Shown: positions 7,104 to 14,181 of the stretch, one piece after another
How the letters are laid out: each line of letters begins with the position of its first letter
Numbering within the stretch: position 1 is the stretch's first letter
Source of the DNA: JANNGC01 sp043758205
GTDB taxonomy: Bacteria; Verrucomicrobiota; Verrucomicrobiia; Limisphaerales; SIBH01
Direction: 5' to 3'
DNA: 19,116 nt
Assembly: GCA_043758205.1 (NCBI GenBank)
Contig: JAYVNY010000001.1
Span: 1 to 19,116, forward strand
Made by a program: the position numbers and the translations under genes
Notes under the pieces: model-generated
Database searches by the model: none
Told to the model about the DNA's origin: nothing
The model's input: the letters and a program-made list of their open reading frames with translations, nothing else

Positions 7104-7811
7104 TTACGCCGTGGCCGTGAACTCGCGCATATCAATGCGCAGTCCGGGACTCATGGTGGCCGAGAGGGTGCAGGTGTGGACGAAGTTGCCCTTCACGCTG
7201 GAGGGGCGGGCCTTGGTCACAGCCTCGATGACAGCGCGGGCGTTCTCCTCGATCTGCACCGGGGTGAACGAAACCTTGCCCACGGGAACGTGGACGTTGC
7301 CGCCCTTGTCCACTTTGAATTCCACGCGGCCGGCCTTCACTTCCTTCACGGCTTTCGCGGTGTCGTCGGTGACGGTGCCGGTCTTGGGGTTCGGCATGAG
7401 GCCGCGGGGTCCGAGGACTTTGCCGAGTTTACGGACTTCGCTCATCGCCGCAGGGGTGGCAATGGCGACGTCGAAATCGTTCCAGCCTTCGACGCACTTT
7501 TTGATCATGTCGTCGAAGCCGACGTATTCCGCGCCGGCCGCCTTGGCAGCTTCCGCCGCCGCGCCTTGGGCGAACACGAGGACGCGCACGGTCTTGCCGC
7601 TGCCGTGGGGCAGGGGAACGGTGCCGCGCACCATCTGGTCGGATTGCTTCGGATCAACTCCCAGCTTGAAGGCGATGTCCACGGTCTCGTTGAACTTGGC
7701 CTTGGGGAACTTGTTGAGGACTTCGACGGCGGACTTGAGCGGATAGGCCTTGGCGGCATCCACGAGTTCCAGCGCCTTGCGATAACGCTTGCTACCTTGT
7801 TTCTCTGGCAT
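7104..7811 (-). CDS. rplA: 50S ribosomal protein L1
   Basis: A 235-residue L1, the usual length. It forms the L1 stalk of the large subunit near the E site. Diagnostic segments are KFNETVDIAFKLGVDPKQSD, VRGTVPLPHGSGKTVRVLVF, the signature LGKVLGPRGLMPNPKTGTVT and RVEFKVDKGGNVHVPVGKVSF. It lies between rplK (57-nt gap) and rplJ, the standard order. In other bacteria L1 represses its own operon by binding the mRNA; I did not identify such a site here. No strong Shine-Dalgarno sequence precedes the ATG. Confidence 0.98.
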   Translation of the reverse strand: MPEKQGSKRYRKALELVDAAKAYPLKSAVEVLNKFPKAKFNETVDIAFKLGVDPKQSDQMVRGTVPLPHGSGKTVRVLVFAQGAAAEAAKAAGAEYVGFDDMIKKCVEGWNDFDVAIATPAAMSEVRKLGKVLGPRGLMPNPKTGTVTDDTAKAVKEVKAGRVEFKVDKGGNVHVPVGKVSFTPVQIEENARAVIEAVTKARPSSVKGNFVHTCTLSATMSPGLRIDMREFTATA

Positions 7812-7868
7812 GTTTTTGTGCGGTGATGGCGAATCCGGTTTGACGGACTCTCCCGCGTTTAGGGTTTC

Positions 7869-8297
7869 TTACTTATCCAGCACTTCGATGCCCATGCTGC
7901 GGGCAGTGCCGGCAATGACTTTGAACGCGGCGTCTTCGTTCGTCGTGTTCATGTCTTTGAACTTCAACTTCACGATGTCGAGCACCTGCTTGCGCGTGAC
8001 CTTGCCCACCTTGTCCTTGAGCGGGTTCTTCGCGCCCGAGGCGATGCCGGCGGCTTTCTTGAGCAGCGCGGACGCGGGGGGCGACTTCGTGATGAAAGTG
8101 AACGACTTGTCCTGGAACACGGAGATGACCACGGGGATGATCATGCCGTTCTGGTCCTTGGTCGCGGCGTTGAACTCCTTGCAGAAGCCCATGATGTTGA
8201 CGCCGTGCTGACCGAGCGCAGGACCCACGGGCGGGGCGGGATTCGCCTGGCCGGCCGGGATCTGCAATTTGATTTCGCCTGTCTTCTTCTTCGCCAT
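7869..8297 (-). CDS. rplK: 50S ribosomal protein L11
   Basis: A 142-residue L11, the typical length. It binds the GTPase-associated centre of 23S rRNA. Visible features are the N-terminal proline-rich segment QANPAPPVGPALGQHGVNIM, FCKEFNAATKDQNG and the rRNA-binding C-terminal domain with GKVTRKQVLDIVKLK, ending in ARSMGIEVL. It lies 9 nt downstream of nusG and was chosen from an ATG without a strong Shine-Dalgarno sequence, so coupling to nusG translation is likely. Confidence 0.98.
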   Translation of the reverse strand: MAKKKTGEIKLQIPAGQANPAPPVGPALGQHGVNIMGFCKEFNAATKDQNGMIIPVVISVFQDKSFTFITKSPPASALLKKAAGIASGAKNPLKDKVGKVTRKQVLDIVKLKFKDMNTTNEDAAFKVIAGTARSMGIEVLDK

Positions 8298-8306
8298 AAA
8301 AATTTA

Positions 8307-8855
8307 TTAAGCTTTCTCGACCTGCCAATACTCCAGTTCGACCGGAGTGTTGCGTCCGAAAATGTTGACCGTGATTTTGAGTTTGCCGCGCTCGGGTTCC
8401 ACTTCCTCGATCGCACCGTTGAAATTCATGAAGGGGCCGTCGTTGATCTTGACGTTCTCGCCCACCGCGAACGAAACCTTCGGGCGCTCCGCGTCTTCGC
8501 TGTCGGAAATGGTTGCCTTGATGACTTCCATTTCGTCCGCCGTCACCGGCACGGGACGATCCCCGCCGACGAAACCAATTTTGCCCGGCGTCTCCTGGAT
8601 GAAAAACCACGGCTTGGGCAGGATGCCCCGGCTCTCGTCGAGCAGCACCATGTCAATATAGACATAGCCCGGATGGAGCTTGCGGTTCGTCACGGTCTTC
8701 TTGCCGCCACGCACATCCACGACCTTCTCAATGGGGACGAGCACTTCCTTGATGAACTCGCCCATCTCCTCGGCCTTCATGCGCTTCTCGATGCTTTCCT
8801 TCACCTTGTTCTCCTGACCGGAGAGCGTGTGGATGACGAACCATTGGCTTTTCAT
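8307..8855 (-). CDS. nusG: Transcription termination/antitermination protein NusG
   Basis: A 182-residue NusG. The NGN domain opens with WFVIHTLSGQENKVKESIEKRM and contains LHPGYVYIDM, the RNA polymerase-contacting fold. The C-terminal KOW domain covers roughly residues 127-182, with FAVGENVKINDGPFMNFNG. It binds the elongating polymerase and couples it to ribosomes or Rho. Shine-Dalgarno AAAGGAA lies just upstream. The secE-nusG-rplK-rplA order is conserved widely across bacteria. Confidence 0.98.
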   Translation of the reverse strand: MKSQWFVIHTLSGQENKVKESIEKRMKAEEMGEFIKEVLVPIEKVVDVRGGKKTVTNRKLHPGYVYIDMVLLDESRGILPKPWFFIQETPGKIGFVGGDRPVPVTADEMEVIKATISDSEDAERPKVSFAVGENVKINDGPFMNFNGAIEEVEPERGKLKITVNIFGRNTPVELEYWQVEKA

Positions 8856-8866
8856 AGTTCCTTTGG

Positions 8867-9130
8867 TTACGAGGCGAGCAGACGCACGGCGTAGGTGAGC
8901 AACAGGTCCACCACGACGGTGAACAGGCCGAGCAGCAGGATGGAAAGAATGACGACCACGGTGGAACCCTTGAGTTCATCCCGGCTGGGCCAGGAGCATT
9001 TCTTCAGCTCCTCACGCGTCTCTGCGACGTAGTTCGTGAGCCGCAAAAGCTGGCCGGTGCGCCAGAGCACGCCGAAGACGACGGCCACGACGACCACCCA
9101 AATCAACAACTGAATGTAGAACTTGTTCAC
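8867..9130 (-). CDS. secE: Preprotein translocase subunit SecE
   Basis: An 87-residue SecE starting at GTG. The conserved core is VAETREELKKCSWPSRDEL followed by the membrane segment VVVILSILLLGLFTVVVDLLL. A second hydrophobic segment lies at residues 5-23 (IQLLIWVVVVAVVFGVLW), so this SecE has two membrane segments, unlike minimal one-segment forms and the three-segment E. coli protein. It is part of SecYEG in the inner membrane. It lies 11 nt before nusG. No clear Shine-Dalgarno sequence precedes the GTG. Confidence 0.95.
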   Translation of the reverse strand: MNKFYIQLLIWVVVVAVVFGVLWRTGQLLRLTNYVAETREELKKCSWPSRDELKGSTVVVILSILLLGLFTVVVDLLLTYAVRLLAS

Positions 9131-9230
9131 AAAAATTATCTGGCTTGCGGGGCTTTGGCCCTTCGCAAATCAACTGCACCACACTGACCACCAAAATTTT
9201 TCCATCCCGTCCGCCGCGACAAAACGCTGG

Positions 9231-9317
9231 CGGAGAGGGAGGGATTCGAACCCCCGTTGGGCTTTCACCCAAAGCGGTTTTCAAGACCGCCGCGATAGAC
9301 CACTCTGCCACCTCTCC
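9231..9317 (-). tRNA. tRNA-Ser (anticodon TGA)
   Basis: The 87-nt minus-strand sequence folds as a class II tRNA: acceptor GGAGAGG (complement of 9311-9317) with CCTCTCC, discriminator G, D arm with GCAGAGTGG, anticodon arm CGGTC-TTGAAAA-CCG giving TGA, a long variable arm, and T loop TTCGAAT. CCA is not encoded. It lies between tRNA-Trp and secE in the tuf operon. Confidence 0.95.
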
Positions 9318-9351
9318 AAAACTTCCCAACCGAACCCTTGGCGAAGGCTGG

Positions 9352-9424
9352 CACGGCGTGAGGGACTTGAACCCCCAACCAACGGTTTTGGAGACCGCTA
9401 CTCTACCAATTGAGCTAACGCCGT
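9352..9424 (-). tRNA. tRNA-Trp (anticodon CCA)
   Basis: 73 nt on the minus strand. Acceptor ACGGCGT pairs with ACGCCGT, discriminator G. The D arm contains TAGCTCAATTGGTAGAG, the anticodon loop CTCCAAA gives CCA, and the T loop is TTCAAGT. CCA is not encoded. tRNA-Trp between tuf and secE is a common bacterial arrangement. Confidence 0.96.
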
Positions 9425-9450
9425 ACTCACCCTCTGCCTTGCCGTTAGAC

Positions 9451-9482
9451 TAAAAGCGGGGGAACGCTTGCGCGCCCCCCGC
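9451..9482 (-). terminator. Hairpin with TTTT after tuf, possible partial terminator
   Basis: GCGGGGG (9456-9462) pairs with CCCCCGC (9476-9482) around a 13-nt loop, and TTTTA follows on the minus strand. It lies between the tuf stop and tRNA-Trp. It may reduce read-through into the tRNA/secE part or mark an RNA-processing site; the T-run is short. Confidence 0.45.
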
Positions 9483-9503
9483 CCAATGTCCTTCCGGACA
9501 AAA

Positions 9504-10694
9504 TTACTTCATCACTTCGCTGACACGGCCGGCACCGATAGTGCGACCGCCTTCGCGAATCGCGAAGCGCTGGCCCTTTTCCATCGCGACCGGCTTCTGC
9601 AGCTCGACGTCAATGGAGACGTTATCACCGGGCATCACCATTTCCACGCCAGTCGGCAAGGTCATGTCGCCAGTCACATCCGAGGTGCGGAAATAGAACT
9701 GAGGGCGGTACTTGTTGAAGAACGGCGTGTGACGTCCGCCTTCTTCTTTTGAGAGCACGTACACTTCGGCCTTGAACTTCGTGTGCGGCGTGATCGAGCC
9801 GGGTTTCGCCAGCACCATGCCGCGTTCCACGTCGTCCTTGGTCGTGCCGCGCAGCAGCACGCCCACGTTGTCGCCGGCGCTCGCCTTGTCGAGCAGTTTG
9901 CGGAAGGCTTCAATGTCCGTCGCGGTCGTCTTGCGCGTGTCCTTGAGGCCGACGATTTCAACTTCCGTCATGCGATTCAACTCGCCGCGTTCCACACGAC
10001 CGGTCACGACTGTGCCCCGGCCTTCAATGGTGAAGACGTCTTCGATGCACATCAGGAAGGGCTTGTCGATTTCGCGGGTCGGGAGCGGGATGAACGCATC
10101 CACCGCGTCCAGCAAGTCCGCAATTGCCTTCTCGCCTTCGGGCTTCGCCGCCATCGCCGCCGTGGCACTGCCGCGGATGATCGGCGTGGTGTCGCCAGGG
10201 AAACCATACTTGGTGAGCAGGTCGCGGATTTCCATCTCGACGAGGTCGAGCAATTCGGGGTCATCCACGAGGTCCACCTTGTTCAGGAACACCACCATCG
10301 CCGGCACACCAACCTGGCGGGCGAGCAGGATGTGCTCACGCGTCTGAGGCATTGGGCCGTCGGCGGCGCTGACCACGAGAATCGCGCCGTCCATCTGCGC
10401 GGCACCGGTGATCATGTTCTTCACATAGTCAGCATGGCCAGGGCAGTCCACGTGCGCGTAGTGGCGCAGGGGAGATTCGTATTCGACGTGCGAGACGGCG
10501 ATGGTGACGGTCTTCGTATCGTCACGAACCGTGCCGCCTTTGGTGATATCCGCGTAGCTGATCGCCGGTGCGAGACCCTTGCGGTGCTGCACTTCGACGA
10601 TGGCGGCGGTGAGAGTGGACTTGCCGTGGTCAACGTGGCCAATGGTTCCGACGTTCACGTGCGGCTTCGTTCTTTGAAACTGTTCTTTTGCCAT
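9504..10694 (-). CDS. tuf: Translation elongation factor Tu, with unusual switch I
   Basis: A 396-residue EF-Tu, full length, which delivers aminoacyl-tRNA to the ribosome as a GTP complex. Motifs: G1 GHVDHGKS at 19-26 (Ser26 where E. coli has Thr), G3 DCPGH at 83-87, G4 NKVD at 138-141, and G5 around GSAT at 175-178. Domains 2 and 3 are ordinary, ending REGGRTIGAGRVSEVMK. The switch I loop (about 47-66) reads SYADITKGGTVRDDTKTVTI instead of the common NAPEEKARGITI type; Thr64 aligns with the Mg-binding Thr61 of E. coli, but the preceding RGI is KTV. A strong Shine-Dalgarno sequence (AGGAGAT) supports the ATG. It is the first protein gene of the operon, after tRNA-Thr. Confidence 0.98.
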   Translation of the reverse strand: MAKEQFQRTKPHVNVGTIGHVDHGKSTLTAAIVEVQHRKGLAPAISYADITKGGTVRDDTKTVTIAVSHVEYESPLRHYAHVDCPGHADYVKNMITGAAQMDGAILVVSAADGPMPQTREHILLARQVGVPAMVVFLNKVDLVDDPELLDLVEMEIRDLLTKYGFPGDTTPIIRGSATAAMAAKPEGEKAIADLLDAVDAFIPLPTREIDKPFLMCIEDVFTIEGRGTVVTGRVERGELNRMTEVEIVGLKDTRKTTATDIEAFRKLLDKASAGDNVGVLLRGTTKDDVERGMVLAKPGSITPHTKFKAEVYVLSKEEGGRHTPFFNKYRPQFYFRTSDVTGDMTLPTGVEMVMPGDNVSIDVELQKPVAMEKGQRFAIREGGRTIGAGRVSEVMK

Positions 10695-10749
10695 TGCTAA
10701 TCTCCTGCTTGAGTTTTTTCGGTTAACTATTTTTCTAAAAATCGTCTGG

Positions 10750-10822
10750 AGCCCATGATCGGGATCGAACCGATGACCTCGTCCTTACCAAGGACGTGCT
10801 CTGCCAACTGAGCTACATGGGC
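10750..10822 (-). tRNA. tRNA-Thr (anticodon GGT)
   Basis: 73 nt on the minus strand. Acceptor GCCCATG pairs with CATGGGC, discriminator T. The D arm contains TAGCTCAGTTGGCAGAG, the anticodon stem-loop CGTCC-TTGGTAA-GGACG gives GGT, and the T loop is TTCGATC. CCA is not encoded. It lies 55 nt before tuf and is the first stable RNA of the operon. Confidence 0.97.
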
Positions 10823-10830
10823 AACCAAAT

Positions 10831-10926
10831 TCAGTTTGTCTGCTTCCGTTTGCCTGTTGCCCTGTAACGACAAAAAACCCGCAACCTGTGCCTTTTTTTT
10901 CTGAAAAAATCAGGGTTGCGGCGCAT
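10831..10926 (-). CDS. Candidate 31-residue basic leader peptide upstream of tRNA-Thr/tuf
   Basis: A small open frame lies inside the predicted leader of the tuf operon. ATG at 10926-10924 is preceded by GAGAGGG with a 4-nt spacer, a good Shine-Dalgarno arrangement, and TGA ends it 8 nt before tRNA-Thr. The peptide opens MRRNPDFFRKKRHRLR and has 13 Arg or Lys in 31 residues, with several usually rare Arg codons (AGA, AGG, CGG) in the middle. The terminator-like hairpin at 10872-10921 falls wholly within it. An open frame of this length can arise by chance, so its reality depends on the ribosome site and position; I consider it plausible, not proven. Confidence 0.35.
   Translation of the reverse strand: MRRNPDFFRKKRHRLRVFCRYRATGKRKQTN
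10872..10921 (-). promoter_or_regulatory. Terminator-like hairpin in the tuf operon leader (candidate attenuator)
   Basis: On the minus strand CCGCAACC (10921-10914) pairs with GGTTGCGG (10886-10879), then G and six Ts follow (10877-10872). Inside the loop TTTTTT and AAAAAAAA can pair, extending the stem. It lies downstream of the promoter at 10960-10988 and upstream of tRNA-Thr, so every transcript from that promoter must cross it. It may alternatively end ruvB read-through transcripts arriving from upstream on the same strand. Confidence 0.6.
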
Positions 10927-10959
10927 TTCGCCCTCTCACGGCCCAACGACTGAGCGCGG

Positions 10960-10988
10960 AAATTATGGAAGCACCGAAAGCCTGTCAA
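10960..10988 (-). promoter_or_regulatory. Sigma-70-type promoter of the tRNA-Thr/tuf operon
   Basis: On the minus strand TTGACA (10988-10983), a 17-nt spacer and TAATTT (10965-10960). The -35 is perfect and the spacing optimal. Transcription would start near 10953, giving a leader of about 130 nt before tRNA-Thr. The ruvB stop lies 74 nt upstream of the -35. Confidence 0.8.
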
Positions 10989-11061
10989 AAGATTTTCTGA
11001 CAATTCTTGTCTCAGGTGGCATTTCGGAAATTGCTGCCATGATCCGCGGATCGCACCTCTT

Positions 11062-12081
11062 TCACAACAGCCGTGTCTGTTCGGTGCTGACAAATTTCAG
11101 CCCAAGTTTTTTGTAGCTCAATTCCGTGGCTACGCGCCCTTGCGGCGTGCGTTTGAGGAATCCCTCCATGATCAGATAGGGCTCATACACTTCTTCGATC
11201 GTGTCCGGTTCCTCGCCCACGGCCACGGCCAGCGAACTGACGCCCACGGGTCCGCCGCCAAATTTCACGATGATGGCTTCGAGGATGCGCTTGTCCATTT
11301 CGTCCAAGCCGTTTTCATCAATCTCCAGCATGGCCAGCGCGCGGTCGGCGATGTCGGAGGTGATGTGTCCGTCGGCGCGGACTTGGGCGTAGTCGCGCAC
11401 GCGGCGTAGCAGGTTGTTGGCGATGCGCGGCGTGCCTCGGCTGCGCCGGGCAATTTGCTTTGCGCCGTGCTCGTCGATCTCGATTTTTAAGAGGTGCGCC
11501 GAGCGGATGACAATTTTCCGCAACTGCTCTGCGTCGTAATAGTCGAGCCGCTCGCGAATGGGAAAACGCGTAAGCAGCGGTGCGGTGAGCAGTCCGCTGC
11601 GCGTGGTCGCGCCGATCATCGTGAAGCGCGGCAGGTTCAGTCGCACGCTGCGCGCGTTCGGCCCCTGGTCAATGATGATGTCGAGTTTGAAATCCTCCAT
11701 CGCCGGGTAGAGATACTCTTCGATGGTTTTTTGCAGGCGGTGGATTTCGTCAATGAAGAGCACGTCGCCTTCTTCCAAATTCGTGAGCAGGCCCGCGAGG
11801 TCCCCCGCTTTTTCAATCGTCGGTCCGCTCGTCGCCTTGAGATTGCTGCCCATCGCGGTGGCTATGATGTGCGCGAGAGTCGTCTTGCCGAGACCGGGCG
11901 GGCCGCTGAGCAGGACGTGGTCGAGGGCTTCCTTGCGCTGTTGCGCGGCTTGCACGGCGATTTCGATGCGTTCTTTGACCTTGGGCTGGCCGGTGAAGTC
12001 CGCGAAGAGGGAGGGGCGCAGCGTCATTTCGAGCGCGGCGTCGGGTTTCGTCAGCACATCGGAGATCACGCGGTCAGCCAT
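11062..12081 (-). CDS. ruvB: Holliday junction branch migration helicase RuvB
   Basis: A 339-residue AAA+ motor that drives branch migration with RuvA. The ATG at 12081 is chosen because family similarity begins with MADRVIS; the open frame reaches 12255 but the extra residues look like non-coding sequence. Walker A GPPGLGKTT lies at 60-68, Walker B LFIDEIHR at 108-115, sensor 1 GATTRSG at 157-163 and the arginine-finger region near TRFPIRERL (171-179). The winged-helix C-terminus includes FGGGPVGVSSLAVAVGEEPDTIEEVYEPYL. ruvA and ruvC are not adjacent. No Shine-Dalgarno sequence is visible. A terminator lies upstream, so ruvB has its own promoter, which I could not identify. Confidence 0.97.
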   Translation of the reverse strand: MADRVISDVLTKPDAALEMTLRPSLFADFTGQPKVKERIEIAVQAAQQRKEALDHVLLSGPPGLGKTTLAHIIATAMGSNLKATSGPTIEKAGDLAGLLTNLEEGDVLFIDEIHRLQKTIEEYLYPAMEDFKLDIIIDQGPNARSVRLNLPRFTMIGATTRSGLLTAPLLTRFPIRERLDYYDAEQLRKIVIRSAHLLKIEIDEHGAKQIARRSRGTPRIANNLLRRVRDYAQVRADGHITSDIADRALAMLEIDENGLDEMDKRILEAIIVKFGGGPVGVSSLAVAVGEEPDTIEEVYEPYLIMEGFLKRTPQGRVATELSYKKLGLKFVSTEQTRLL

Positions 12082-12218
12082 CGCGCGCGAGGATGGGGAA
12101 GTGGAGTTTTTCCGGCAAGCTGGTAAATACAAATTCAGAACTGGAATGGTGGCTGGTCGGAAGCCAAGGACGGCATGAGCAACTTCAGTTCTCGCGCAAG
12201 AGGTTGGGTGCCTCAAAA

Positions 12219-12248
12219 AGAAAACCCGGGATTGCTCCCGGGTTTTCT
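12219..12248 (-). terminator. Intrinsic terminator after the prepilin-like gene
   Basis: A perfect 13-bp stem, 12219-12231 with 12236-12248, loop TTGC. The downstream arm ends in TTTTCT and is followed by TTTTGAGG on the minus strand. It lies 17 nt beyond the prepilin-like stop and isolates it from ruvB. Its loop and layout resemble the terminator after rplJ. Confidence 0.88.
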
Positions 12249-12264
12249 CGATCACTATCGCCGC

Positions 12265-12630
12265 TCAGAGCGTGTGACCGTCACTGATGCCAAAGCTGCA
12301 AGTGGGCTTGGTGTCCACGGGCAAGACTAAATAGGTGCCGCCGCTCGGGCATTCCGGCTTTTGGCGGATGTAAGTGGTCGGGCCAAACAGGTCAGTATCG
12401 GTCGGTGTTTCGCCCACATCGTGGCGATACTCCAAAGCCCAGGTGGCTTTCGCGCCGAACATCTGGCGCAAGTTCTCGATGCACGCGCTTTTCTGGCTGA
12501 GCGCGCGAGCCTTGACGAAATTGGGAATGGCGATGGCCGCGAGCAGGCCGATGATGGCCACCACGATCATAATTTCCACCAGCGTGAATCCGCGGCGGCC
12601 AAGTTTTGTTTGCATACGATTCGCTTTCAT
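12265..12630 (-). CDS. Short type II/IV prepilin-like protein
   Basis: A 121-residue protein with a classic prepilin N-terminus: RRG|FTLVEIMIVVAIIGLLAAIAIPNF, with the cleavage Gly, Phe+1 and Glu+5 present. The following VKARALSQKSACIENLRQ matches short verrucomicrobial pseudopilins. The C-terminal part has a Cys-Pro segment (PECPSGGTYLVLP) and TCSFGISDGHTL. ATG 12630 is chosen; ATG 12615 (MQTKLGRRG) is equally possible and would give a shorter leader. The long frame to 12726 is rejected because the extra residues do not resemble a leader peptide. Such proteins are numerous in this phylum and their role (secretion, adhesion or other) is unknown. No assembly genes are nearby. Confidence 0.9.
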   Translation of the reverse strand: MKANRMQTKLGRRGFTLVEIMIVVAIIGLLAAIAIPNFVKARALSQKSACIENLRQMFGAKATWALEYRHDVGETPTDTDLFGPTTYIRQKPECPSGGTYLVLPVDTKPTCSFGISDGHTL

Positions 12631-12708
12631 CTGTTGTGCGGCGTGAACCGGTGGGGCTGATAAAAATAATTGTTCACTGAATTGCCACCACCGAACCGCG
12701 CCTTTCCC

Positions 12709-12725
12709 TAGCACTGAAGGTGCCA
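12709..12725 (-). promoter_or_regulatory. Possible sigma-54-type -24/-12 promoter of the prepilin-like gene
   Basis: On the minus strand TGGCAC-CTTCA-GTGCT, with GG and GC separated by exactly 10 nt as sigma-54 promoters require. The predicted start would be about 70 nt upstream of the ATG at 12630. The -12 element has G instead of T in its first position. A chance match is quite possible; no activator gene is present. Confidence 0.25.
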
Positions 12726-12841
12726 CGGAAAGCGGGCGGCAAGTTGTGAGAGAATGTCGCAGTCTGCGGTGGGAGTGTCCTGCTTGGTGTCCCGGCTTGA
12801 GTCACGTCATTGCCGTATTTTGCGACAGGTGTTCCGGGAAA

Positions 12842-14032
12842 TTATTTTGCGGAGACCGGGGCATTGGTCGCGGACAAAAGCGGGCGCGTCAGCCCCGAAG
12901 CTTCAGCCGCCAGGGTGGAAAATGTTTTTTGCAGCGCGAGAATGTTGCCCGTGCCGTCGGGATGCACGCGGTTGCTCAGCAGAATCCAAAACGTCTTCGA
13001 GTACGGATCAATCCACAGCGCCGTGCCGGTGAACCCTGTGTGTCCGTAGGAGCCGGGCAAAAAAATGTCGCCGCGCCGGCTGTAGCCCGAGTCAATGTCC
13101 CAGCCGAAGCCGCGCTTCGCCGTCACGGTGGCGGGCGATTGGACGCTCGTCATCGCGCTCACCGTCTGCGGGCGGAACAGGCGCACGCCGTCCAGTTCGC
13201 CTCCGTTCAACAGCATCCGCGCGTAGCGGGACAAATCCGCCGCCGTTGTGAACACGCCGGCGTGGCCCGCCACGCCGCCCATGCCGCGGGCCGTCGGGTC
13301 ATGCACCTCGCCGCGCAGCACGCCATTCGTGCCGTCGCGCTGCGTGGGCGCGATGCGTGCCGAGTCCCGTGCCCACGGACGGTAACGCGTGTCTTTCATT
13401 TTCAACGGGCGGTAAATTTCCTTCGCCACGAATTCATCCAGCGGCTCTCCGCTCACGCGTTCCACCACTTCGCCGAGCAAAATGAAATTGATGTCGCTGT
13501 AGGTGAACGACGCGCCCGGCGCGTTCGTGACTTTCTCCTGGCAGGCGTAGGCGATGGCCGAACGCTGGCCGTCCACCTTGCGGCCCAGGCCGGAGCGCAG
13601 GCCCGAAGTGTGCGTGAGCAAGTGCCGCAGCGTGATGTCATCCTTCCCGTCGCGCCGGAACTCGGGGAGGTATTTTTGCACCGGCGCTTCGAGGTTGAGC
13701 ACACCGCGCTCGGCGAGCCAAAGGATGGCGGGTGTCGTCGCCATCACCTTGGTCAAAGAAGCGGCGTCGAAGATCGTGTCCTCCGTCATCGGCTCCTCGT
13801 TTGGTTCCAGCGCGCGTTGGCCGAGCGCCTTGTGATGCGCTACGCCGTCGTGCTCGATCCAGAAGACCGCGCCGGGCATGCGGTGGTCGGCGATGCCCTG
13901 TTCGATCAAGACATCAATTTCCCTCAGCTTGGGCGCGTTGAAAACGAACGTCGAAGGCGGCGGCGTGGTCTGGCAACCGGACCAGATGGACGCGGCGAGC
14001 AACAGGGCGAGGCAGAAATTCAATCGGCGCAT
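12842..14032 (-). CDS. Serine hydrolase lipoprotein, class C beta-lactamase fold
   Basis: A 396-residue member of the beta-lactamase/transpeptidase-like family (PF00144). The ATG at 14032 gives a lipoprotein signal, MRRLNFCLALLLAASIWSGC, with Cys20 as the lipidated residue; an ATG at 14044 is possible. The catalytic motifs are SLTK (Ser92, Lys95), YSD (Tyr178) and HTG (331-333). The segment VHDPTARGMGGVAGHAGVFT resembles E. coli PBP4B (YfeW) and related D,D-carboxypeptidases or esterases. The substrate (peptidoglycan peptide or an ester) cannot be told from sequence. It lies 149 nt after the sugar-binding protein gene on the same strand and may be cotranscribed. About 211 nt of gene-free sequence follows. 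Confidence 0.92.
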   Translation of the reverse strand: MRRLNFCLALLLAASIWSGCQTTPPPSTFVFNAPKLREIDVLIEQGIADHRMPGAVFWIEHDGVAHHKALGQRALEPNEEPMTEDTIFDAASLTKVMATTPAILWLAERGVLNLEAPVQKYLPEFRRDGKDDITLRHLLTHTSGLRSGLGRKVDGQRSAIAYACQEKVTNAPGASFTYSDINFILLGEVVERVSGEPLDEFVAKEIYRPLKMKDTRYRPWARDSARIAPTQRDGTNGVLRGEVHDPTARGMGGVAGHAGVFTTAADLSRYARMLLNGGELDGVRLFRPQTVSAMTSVQSPATVTAKRGFGWDIDSGYSRRGDIFLPGSYGHTGFTGTALWIDPYSKTFWILLSNRVHPDGTGNILALQKTFSTLAAEASGLTRPLLSATNAPVSAK

Positions 14033-14181
14033 GGCGGCAAACATTTTTCCGAAGCTAACAACGAAGCGGGAGAACACAACCGGCAACCCGCAGCAATGTT
14101 CTCCAGACGAAGGCGTAAGAACTTGCCCAGACCGCTTTCTCTTTCACTTTGCTCCGGGTTGAAAATCCGCGCGCCGCCACT

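Noticed and set aside
6579..7826. Long plus-strand open frame (415 residues) opposite rplJ and rplA.
   Set aside because: Antisense shadow of two ribosomal protein genes; composition dominated by Gly, Leu, His and Arg without any motif.
9131..9230. GATAAT just upstream of the secE GTG as a separate secE promoter.
   Set aside because: No acceptable -35 lies 16-18 nt upstream, so I kept secE in the tuf operon.
9123..9453. Plus-strand open frames over the tRNA-Ser/tRNA-Trp region.
   Set aside because: They read through tRNA genes in antisense, a common annotation artefact that gives the familiar 'GGIRTP'-type peptide.
12082..12255. N-terminal extension of RuvB.
   Set aside because: The added residues do not resemble RuvB and run through the intergenic terminator region; MADRVIS at 12081 matches the family start.
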